Positions 57,608-64,000 of a stretch of 64,000 bases of DNA are shown here, piece after piece. The notes beneath the pieces are model-generated. The model saw only the letters and a list, made by a program, of their open reading frames with translations. It searched no databases and had not been told where the DNA came from. Numbering within the stretch: the first letter of the stretch is position 1; each line of letters opens with the position of its first letter. This DNA is from Bidens hawaiensis. Lineage: Eukaryota > Streptophyta > Magnoliopsida > Asterales > Asteraceae. A program made the position numbers and the translations under genes. The stretch covers positions 434,001 to 498,000 of the forward strand of contig JAIQDT010001137.1 in the NCBI GenBank assembly GCA_021521415.1, written 5' to 3'.

Positions 57608-59287
57608 TTAATGACAGTGTTTGAGAATATCTAAGGCCTCCTTTCCTGATACACACCTACGAATAACCTGATCAGCCCCTATCCTAAACAAGTATGGATC
57701 TTCCCATAAGTAGAACTTAAGGCCGGAGAAGAATTTCTTCCGTTGTTGATGAGTTAGCCCTTTTTTTAGGATTCTACAAGCCAGATAGTTTGCGAAGTCG
57801 GCAAACCAAGGACTTTCATCCTTTTCCTGCATGACTGCTTTGATATGCATGAGAACTTCGTGTGGAAAATTATCATCGATAATTTCTTTGTGAAGTTCTT
57901 CAGGAGCTGGGCATTCTAAGCGTGAAAGGTGGTCTGCGGCGACATTCTCTACTCCCCTTTTGTCTTTAACTTCAATGTCAAATTCTTGAAGTAGTAGAAT
58001 CCATTGGATAAGTCTGGGTTTGGCATCTTGTTTTTTGAAAAGGTAACGTATGGCGCCATGGTCGGTGTAAACTATGATTTTGGAAAGAACTAGGTAGGAT
58101 CTAAATTTTTCAAAGGTGAAAACTACTGTTAATAACTCTTTTTCTGTTGTGGTGTAGTTTTCTTGTGCATCATTAAGAGTTTTACTAGCATAGTAGATTG
58201 GGTGAAAGTGTTTTTCTTTGCGTTGTCCGAGTACGGCTCCAACTGCAAAGTCACTTGCATCGCACATGATCTCGAATGGAAGGGTCCAATCGGGTGTAGT
58301 CATGATTGGTGCGTTGACAAGTTTGTCTTTTAATATGTTGAATGATTCAACACATTCTTCAGAGAAGACGAAGGATGCGTCTTTATCCAGAAGTTTGGTC
58401 ATAGGTCTAGAAATTTTGGAAAAGTCTTTTATAAAACGACGATAGAATCCTGCGTGACCTAGAAAACTTCTAATGGCTCTGACTGAAGTTGGTGGTGGAA
58501 GTTTGGATATGGTTTCTATTTTAGCCCTATTAACTTCTAGTCCTGCTTGGGATATCTTGTGACTTAGAACGATGCCTTCTTTGACCATAAAGTGGCATTT
58601 TTCCCAGTTGAGGACTAAATTCACTTCTTCACACCTAGTCAACATTTTGTCTAGGTTTTTCAGACAATGATCGAAGGAGTCTCCAAAGATTGAGAAGTCG
58701 TCCATGAAAACTTCCATAGAGTGCTCGATCATTTCATGAAAGATGGCCACCATGCAACGTTGGAAGGTGGCTGGAGCATTACATAATCCAAATGGCATTC
58801 TTCGGTAGGCAAAGGTTCCATACGGACATGTAAAGGTGGTTTTCTCCTGGTCTTCAGGAGCAATAGGAATTTGGAAATATCCGGAAAATCCGTCAAGAAA
58901 ACAGTAGAACATTTTTTCAGATAATCGCTCAAGCATTTGTTCGATGAAAGGAAGTGGAAAATGATCTTTTCTTGTGGCGTCATTAAGCTTCCGGTAATCA
59001 ATGCAAACTTGCCAGCCTGTGATGGTTCTCATTGGTATCAGCTCGTCCTTCTCGTTCATTACGACTGTCATTCCTCCCTTCTTGGGTACCACTTGAACAG
59101 GACTAACCCAAGGTGAATCTGAGATTCGGTAAATTAATCCGGCATCAAGAAGTTTGATTACTTCATTCTTCACCACATCTTGCATGTTGGGATTGAGACA
59201 TCTTTGATGTTGGACCACGGGTTTGTATTCTTCTTCCATGTGGATTTTGTGAGTACAAAAAGAAGGACTGATGCCCTTGATATCCAT
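57608..59287 (-). CDS. pol: reverse transcriptase-RNase H of the Athila-like element
   Basis: An open 559-aa frame. The reverse transcriptase part (~aa 35-270) has [60 protein letters not shown] and the catalytic FMDD box. The connection/RNase H part (~290-460) has [32 protein letters not shown] and [10 protein letters not shown], and the frame ends after DHLSRLE and a linker. The polyprotein would normally begin at gag/protease, so the ATG used here is only the first Met of the open frame; protease lies upstream in an overlapping frame (59170-60216). Confidence 0.9.
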   Translation of the reverse strand: MDIKGISPSFCTHKIHMEEEYKPVVQHQRCLNPNMQDVVKNEVIKLLDAGLIYRISDSPWVSPVQVVPKKGGMTVVMNEKDELIPMRTITGWQVCIDYRKLNDATRKDHFPLPFIEQMLERLSEKMFYCFLDGFSGYFQIPIAPEDQEKTTFTCPYGTFAYRRMPFGLCNAPATFQRCMVAIFHEMIEHSMEVFMDDFSIFGDSFDHCLKNLDKMLTRCEEVNLVLNWEKCHFMVKEGIVLSHKISQAGLEVNRAKIETISKLPPPTSVRAIRSFLGHAGFYRRFIKDFSKISRPMTKLLDKDASFVFSEECVESFNILKDKLVNAPIMTTPDWTLPFEIMCDASDFAVGAVLGQRKEKHFHPIYYASKTLNDAQENYTTTEKELLTVVFTFEKFRSYLVLSKIIVYTDHGAIRYLFKKQDAKPRLIQWILLLQEFDIEVKDKRGVENVAADHLSRLECPAPEELHKEIIDDNFPHEVLMHIKAVMQEKDESPWFADFANYLACRILKKGLTHQQRKKFFSGLKFYLWEDPYLFRIGADQVIRRCVSGKEALDILKHCH

Positions 59288-60216
59288 GATCTTCCATGCG
59301 ATAGCCTTCTTATGGTTTTGAGAACCTTAAGAAGTTCGTCTTTCTCTTCTTTAGAAAGGTGAGATAAAATAATTACTGGGAGTTGAGAGTCTTTTTCTAG
59401 AAAGGCGTATTCGAGATGGTTTGGTAGTTCTTTTAACTCTAAGGCTGGTGGTTCTTCGATTGATGGTTCTGATTTTTCATTGCATTCGGTGATCTCATAT
59501 ACTACTTCTGATACATCCTGATAGTTATTCACAGTATTGAGATTATCATTTTCTAGATTGGGTTTGGTAATAGTGTTAGTTAAGATTTGTGTTTCTAATG
59601 AGGTATTAAGGGAATATTTACGCACATAGCAACTCACGATAGAATCGATGATGTTAACACAATATAATGTGTCATCGTGATGTTGCGGATATTGCATAGA
59701 TTTTCCTATGTCAAAAGTGATTGCCTCGTCATTGACCCTGAGAGTGAGTTTGCTGGTGCAAACATCAATAATAGCCTTTGAGGTGGCTAAAAAGGGTCTT
59801 CCTAAAATCAGAGTTACACTTTTGTCTTCCTCCATGTCTAGAATCACAAAATCTACTGGGAAAACAAACTTGTCAATTTTGACAAACATGTTTTCAACAA
59901 TGCCCCGAGCATATTTAACGGATCGGTCATCTAACTGAATGCTTATGCGGGTGGGCTTTGGTTCTCCTATCCCTAGTTTTGCAAAAACCGTATAAGGCAT
60001 TAAATTAATATTAGCTCCTAGGTCAGTCAGGGCATTGCTAACATACAAATTTCCTATGAGACAAGGGATAGTAAAACTCTTTGGATCGGTCATTTTCGGT
60101 GGCAGCTTGCTTTGGAGGACAACTGAGCATTCTTTACTCAAGGTGACGTGCGAGAGTTCCTCCAGATTCCTTTTGTTTGTCAGCACTTCTTTGAGAAACT
60201 TGGCATATTTTGGCAT
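59170..60216 (-). CDS. aspartic protease region of the Athila-like element
   Basis: A 348-aa frame with [30 protein letters not shown] and [19 protein letters not shown], the flap and active-site region of an Athila-type aspartic protease. Athila proteases carry DLGA where retroviruses have DTG/DSG. The frame then runs into an acidic linker and ends at 59170, overlapping the reverse-transcriptase frame by ~118 nt in a different phase, which indicates a frameshift relative to an intact polyprotein. Confidence 0.85.
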   Translation of the reverse strand: MPKYAKFLKEVLTNKRNLEELSHVTLSKECSVVLQSKLPPKMTDPKSFTIPCLIGNLYVSNALTDLGANINLMPYTVFAKLGIGEPKPTRISIQLDDRSVKYARGIVENMFVKIDKFVFPVDFVILDMEEDKSVTLILGRPFLATSKAIIDVCTSKLTLRVNDEAITFDIGKSMQYPQHHDDTLYCVNIIDSIVSCYVRKYSLNTSLETQILTNTITKPNLENDNLNTVNNYQDVSEVVYEITECNEKSEPSIEEPPALELKELPNHLEYAFLEKDSQLPVIILSHLSKEEKDELLKVLKTIRRLSHGRSWISRASVLLFVLTKSTWKKNTNPWSNIKDVSIPTCKMW

Positions 60217-60613
60217 TTGAGCAATGGCTTCGACGCGTGGGATGTTGTGTGGAGTTGTTTGAAGAGTTCTAAAAACTTCCCGTACTGAGCTTCCAATCTC
60301 TCCTGCTTCAGCCGTCCAGGGTATGGAATAGGTGGAGTATAAGTTCGGACTGGATCCTTGGGTTGTACGGTGCCTGTTGGGATCAGTCTTTTCTTCGTTT
60401 TATAAGAGGATTCCTTCTCCATAACTGGTTCTGAAGTTGGTGAGGCAACAATAGTTGTGCCACTTCTTAATGTAACAGCATTGCTGCTGCATTTGGGTTT
60501 GTTATAATGTTGCTTGGAAGAGCGTCAGGTGGTCTTTCAGACAATTGCCGGTAAATCTGTCCGATCTGAGTTTCTAGATACTGCAATGATACTTGTTGAC
60601 TTTTAAGTTCAGC
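60180..60613 (-). pseudogene. gag C-terminal part of the Athila-like element
   Basis: Minus-strand sequence after the gag stop at 60614 continues as gag-like protein (LETQIGQIYRQLSERPPDAL at ~60520-60580) and then as PVRTYTPPIPYPGRLKQERL in the 80-aa frame 60180-60422. It is separated from the main gag frame by a stop codon and from the protease frame by a frame change near 60225. Confidence 0.75.
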
Positions 60614-61927
60614 TTAATGTTTCAACAATACTCCGTTGATATCAATCGCTCTTGAGTCGGTCTTTGTCTCTGCTTCATTTGCTTTAGTCATGATTTGAAT
60701 TAGCATTTCCACGATATTTGAGTAGCTCGGGTTTTGATGGCTAATAGAACTTTGATCTTGAAATTGAGGTTTAGGCTGGAAGGGTTGATTCATCGGTCTT
60801 TTCTCGAATCCGGGTAAGGATTGAGTGTTACCTCCGTCTTTCCAGCTGAAATTCGGGTGGTTTCTCCATCCTGGATTGTAGTTGTTGCTGAAAGCGTTGT
60901 TCTGTCGAGCGATGAAATCTACTTCTTCCATGGCCATAATGACTTGTTTACAGTCACTCGTCTTATGATTTCCTCCACAAGTGTCACAGGTGAGTCTAGT
61001 TTTTGATAGCTCGGCTTGGAGTTGTTCGAATTTTTTAGAAAGGGCTTCAAGCTGTGCTGTGACAAGAGTGTTGGAATCAACTTGGTGTATTCCTTTATGG
61101 GTAGGTGTAGATCTTGGTGGGTTATAAGCGAAACTCTTCTTTGCGGCCTTCTCCAGGACTTCAAATGCTTCGTTAGGTGATTTGGATCCCATGTCTCCAT
61201 CGGCGATTTGGTCGATGGTCTGTTTGTTTTGACTGGATTGTGCGTCAAAGAAAGTTTGTACTTGTAACCATACGCTCAGTCCATGGTGTGGGCATCTTTT
61301 CAGAAGACTTTTGTATCTTTCCCATGCTGCGTGTAGCGATTCATCATCATCGGTCCGGAATCCGGTAATGCTGGCTCGGTATTTGGCAGTTTTATCAGGC
61401 GGGAAGTATTTGAGGAGAAACTGTTCAACCATCTGGTCCCAGGTAGTGATGGAACCAGAGGAAAGGGATTCTATCCATTCTAAGGCTTGACCCCTTAGAG
61501 AGAAAGGAAAGAGTTTAAGTTTGATTTGATCTTCTGAACAGTTTTGAATTTTAAAGGTTCCGCAGATTTGTAAGAATCGAGATATGTGAGAAAGAGGGTC
61601 TTCATCGAGGAGACCGTGAAATTGAACTGAATTTTCCACCATATGAATGGTGCTTGATTTGATTTCGAAATGTTCGATGATATCGGGTGGAGCCACTCCA
61701 TTGCCATAGCCTTCGAGAGTTGGCTTGGCATATTGGCTCATGTTCGGCTCATTGTTCTGGGCCGCCATCATTTCTTCGGTTTGATTTTCTCCTGATGTGG
61801 TGACGTCTACTGATTCGTCTTTGATTGCTTCGGCGGTTTCTGTAGTCCGTTTACGAGTTCGTCGACGAAAGAGTCGTTCCGGTTCAGAAATTGGAGAAAC
61901 AAGCTCGGATTCAAAAGTAGAGGACAT
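60614..61927 (-). CDS. gag: gag polyprotein of the Athila-like element
   Basis: A 437-aa frame starting MSSTFESELVSPISEPERLF. The Retrotrans_gag domain is at ~aa 115-240 (LRGQALEWIESLSSGSITTW, FLLKYFPPDKTAKYRASI, ESLHAAWERYKSLLKRCPHHG). A zinc knuckle CDTCGGNHKTSDC lies at ~315-330, and NNYNPGWRNHPNFSWK at ~350, both Athila hallmarks. The frame ends in a TAA at 60614, but gag-like sequence continues beyond, so this is a premature stop. The start lies ~290 bp inside the primer-binding site. Confidence 0.9.
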   Translation of the reverse strand: MSSTFESELVSPISEPERLFRRRTRKRTTETAEAIKDESVDVTTSGENQTEEMMAAQNNEPNMSQYAKPTLEGYGNGVAPPDIIEHFEIKSSTIHMVENSVQFHGLLDEDPLSHISRFLQICGTFKIQNCSEDQIKLKLFPFSLRGQALEWIESLSSGSITTWDQMVEQFLLKYFPPDKTAKYRASITGFRTDDDESLHAAWERYKSLLKRCPHHGLSVWLQVQTFFDAQSSQNKQTIDQIADGDMGSKSPNEAFEVLEKAAKKSFAYNPPRSTPTHKGIHQVDSNTLVTAQLEALSKKFEQLQAELSKTRLTCDTCGGNHKTSDCKQVIMAMEEVDFIARQNNAFSNNYNPGWRNHPNFSWKDGGNTQSLPGFEKRPMNQPFQPKPQFQDQSSISHQNPSYSNIVEMLIQIMTKANEAETKTDSRAIDINGVLLKH

Positions 61928-62213
61928 ACATGGGACTAAATCAAAATGAAAACTAAAGTAAAAGTTAGCTAAAGTTAGTCTAAGTTAAACTATGAGTTAG
62001 GCTAAGCTATTTTAAGCTAAACTAGGGGTCTAAATTAGTTAAGCTAAAGTAGAGGTAAGGTAAATAAAGGTTAAAATTAGGTTAGCCGTAAAATTATATA
62101 TTTTAGTAATATATATATATATATAAAGATAATATAAAATAGAAGTTAAAAATTTGTACAATTATAGACAATGATTAAATTAAAACTTGGATTGTTCTTA
62201 GAAACGTACCGTG
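61928..62213 (-). other. untranslated leader of the Athila-like element
   Basis: AT-rich leader between the primer-binding site and gag, with a CTAAAGTTAG/TTAGGCTAAG-like low-complexity stretch at 61960-62070. No coding signal. Confidence 0.7.
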
Positions 62214-62231
62214 TCCCCGGCAACGACGCCA
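62214..62231 (-). other. primer-binding site complementary to tRNA-Asp
   Basis: The plus strand here, TCCCCGGCAACGACGCCA, equals the 3' end of plant tRNA-Asp (as I remember it, with GGCGCCA) except for one base. It lies just inside the 5' LTR, as expected for an Athila-type element. Confidence 0.85.
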
Positions 62232-62237
62232 AAAACT

Positions 62238-64000
62238 TGATGTGTGCGCGCAGTGTTGCGTAAAATATGAAAGGTTTGAATGATTTGCTTTTGCACAAGA
62301 TCGTGTTTTAAATTTATAAAAGTGATTTCTACAAATACTAAACACACACAAAATAGGCAAGTGTACCTATCGTATATGTAGAATAATATTGGTAAGAACC
62401 AAGTATCGATCCGTGGACACAAATGTTTCTAATAATAAATCGTTGTTTTACTTTAATCGGAGGTTTTAATCATTTTGGGGTTAATTTTTTGAACTTTTTA
62501 TAAAATATAAATACTTATATATATATAATATATAGGTGACCAAGATGAGAGATTCTAAACGAGTTGTTCAATTATGCGAAGGTTACCATCTAAGATCAAG
62601 AATCCACTCCATTTTAGCATTGATAATTAATATTTAAACATGTGGTAAACTTGTCGTTGCAATATATGATAGATAGCTCCTTAAACCTTAAGTGAGCATC
62701 TTTGGCACTAAGGAGATAACATGCGCATTTTAAAGTCCACCATTTCCTAATGTCATGCCATCTCAATGATGTCAATTTAAGTTGGCAAGTAGTTTCGTAA
62801 AGTAGAAAGATTAGGATTGACTTCGATTTCTCAAATACCAATTCTAACAACTTCGGGTGGTTGTAGTTAACTCACACAACCTCCCCTTGGTTGATTTATG
62901 TAGGTTATAATTACACATTCCATTAACACATGATTTCTTTAACTAGCATGATATCCTAAGCAAAGCTATTTTCGGATTACCAAGACTTAGAGAAATACAT
63001 CATAACTTATATCTCATCATTTCTAAGTACAATATAAGGATCCATGTTTCGATAATGTATCAAAGTATTTCTATCTTTCAAGAAGATGAATCGATCATGA
63101 ACGGTTGCCAATAGAATTGACAACCACCAACTTTGAATTAGTGATTTAAGATGGTGAAACATTTATCATCAAAAGATAATTGTAATATAACCATGTACTT
63201 TACTAGACTACACCACATGTTTTGTATAATTATCAAGTAAAACAAAGCTTCTTCATAGATTTTAGATGGTAAATGGAGTTTAGCTCATAATGAGCATGAT
63301 GATAAACATTAAGATGAATGATGATAACAAATACATGATTAAACTTGGAATGATCTAACCAAATGTAGATGAATCTTCATTCTTAATGATGGTTATGGTG
63401 GATGATGATGATGGTTGATGGTGATGACCTCCAAGCCTTCAAACTCTTCACTAAATCTTCTATGTGAGTGTTAGTGTGTGTTTTTATAAGAGAAAACTGG
63501 ATAGAATTCTTTTCAAGGCACACTCTTCAAATGGCACAAGAGCCTCTATTTATAGGCTGTCTAGAGATAGAAGCACGACCCCGTGCTTTATTAAGAACGG
63601 CCTCGTGTCTACATGTCCCAGTTGCATGTTGTCAGATCGTACATGATGACTCACCACGGCCCCGTGCTTCCTGAGGCACGCCCCCGTGCTTTTTAGTGAC
63701 ATGTGCTAATTCTTTTTGTCGTTTATGAAAGGTGACCACGGCCTCGTGCTTAGGTAGGCACGCCCCCGTGTTTTATTATGACATGTGCCAAATTCGTTTT
63801 GTTTTTTTCTCGAAGGTGACCACGGCCCCGTGTCCATGAAGCACGGCCTCGTGTCTAGTTGTCCGTTATTTTGTCTTTTCGTGTAGATTTTTGTCTTTTC
63901 TATAGGTAAGCACGACCCCGTGCTTTCAGAAGCACGACCCCGTGTCCATTGAAGCACGGCCTCGTGTCTAGCTGTTAGTTATTTTGTCTTTTCGTGTAGA
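62238..64000 (-). repeat. 5' LTR of the Athila-like element, cut by the window edge
   Basis: It matches the 3' LTR (50494-52270) almost exactly from TGATGTGTG onward. About 220 bp are expected to lie beyond the window if its length equals the ~1981 bp of the other LTR. It includes the palindrome cluster at 63570-63970 and, near 63840-64000, an extra copy of a GCACGGCCTCGTGTCTAG unit not seen in the other LTR. Confidence 0.9.

Larger units (their letters stand above)
50494..64000 (-). mobile_element. Athila-like Ty3/gypsy retrotransposon, nearly complete
   Basis: In minus-strand order: 5' LTR (62238 to beyond 64000), primer-binding site (62214-62231), gag (60614-61927), protease (~59450-60216), reverse transcriptase/RNase H (57608-59287), integrase (~56527-57600), a ~1.8-kb 3' region, polypurine tract (54746-54760) and 3' LTR (50494-54745). 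The gag signature YNPGWRNHPNFSW and the DLGAN protease site are Athila-type. The two LTRs look very similar by eye, roughly 15-20 differences over ~1.45 kb, suggesting a fairly recent insertion. Frames in gag, at the gag-protease junction and in integrase are broken, so it cannot encode a complete set of proteins. Confidence 0.93.

Noticed and set aside
1..64000. tRNA or rRNA genes
   Set aside because: No cloverleaf with A/B boxes and no rRNA-like blocks were recognised; the tRNA-Asp-like stretch at 62214-62231 is a primer-binding site.

Overview
This window is nuclear DNA of a flowering plant. It has long AT-rich intergenic stretches, GT-AG introns, plant gene families (eIF4G, a CLASSY-type SNF2 protein, a type I metacaspase) and plant mobile elements (Athila- and Tat-like Ty3/gypsy retrotransposons, Helitrons, MITEs, gene-capturing TIR elements). 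The repeat style suggests a eudicot, perhaps Asteraceae; that is an impression from memory, not a demonstration. All exon models were read by eye from splice sites and reading frame.

Layout. 1-2591: 5' part of a Tat-like Ty3/gypsy element on the minus strand (protease, gag, one LTR), cut by the window edge. 2690-5151: captured host gene fragments inside a family of elements with ~390-bp terminal inverted repeats. 6039-10939: a CLASSY-like SNF2 gene (RNA-directed DNA methylation family) with an apparent 1-nt frameshift in its C-terminal helicase half. 12265-13992: a CLSY fragment fused tail-to-tail to an eIF4G fragment. 14000-22680: repeats, including a foldback element with a perfect 8-bp target duplication and a 2.1-kb solo LTR. 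22681-30271: a third, degenerate CLSY copy converging on an open eIF4G gene (copy A, minus strand, predicted 1500 aa). 31733-35229: a nested and tandem array of about six short Helitrons. 38280-44091: a second open eIF4G gene (copy B, plus strand, predicted 1568 aa). 44691-45898: a second gene-capturing TIR element with an 8-bp target duplication. 46990-49889: an open five-exon type I metacaspase gene (predicted 361 aa). 50494-64000: an Athila-like retrotransposon on the minus strand with broken frames; its 3' LTR is split by a 2.27-kb solo LTR, and its 5' LTR runs off the window.

How the pieces relate. CLSY and eIF4G sequences occur as convergent pairs twice (12.3-14.0 kb degraded, 22.7-30.3 kb with an open eIF4G), and each also occurs alone once (CLSY at 6-11 kb, eIF4G at 38-44 kb). 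This points to duplication of an ancestral CLSY/eIF4G convergent segment followed by loss of parts. The two open eIF4G copies lie head-to-head about 8 kb apart with the Helitron array between them. The genes probably do not share a pathway: eIF4G scaffolds translation initiation, CLASSY proteins recruit Pol IV for siRNA production, and metacaspases are cysteine proteases tied to cell death and proteostasis. The most unusual content is the transposon biology: related gene-capturing TIR elements, tandem Helitrons in which only the last unit keeps the terminator, and a foldback element filled with 'CATTGTGTC' repeats.
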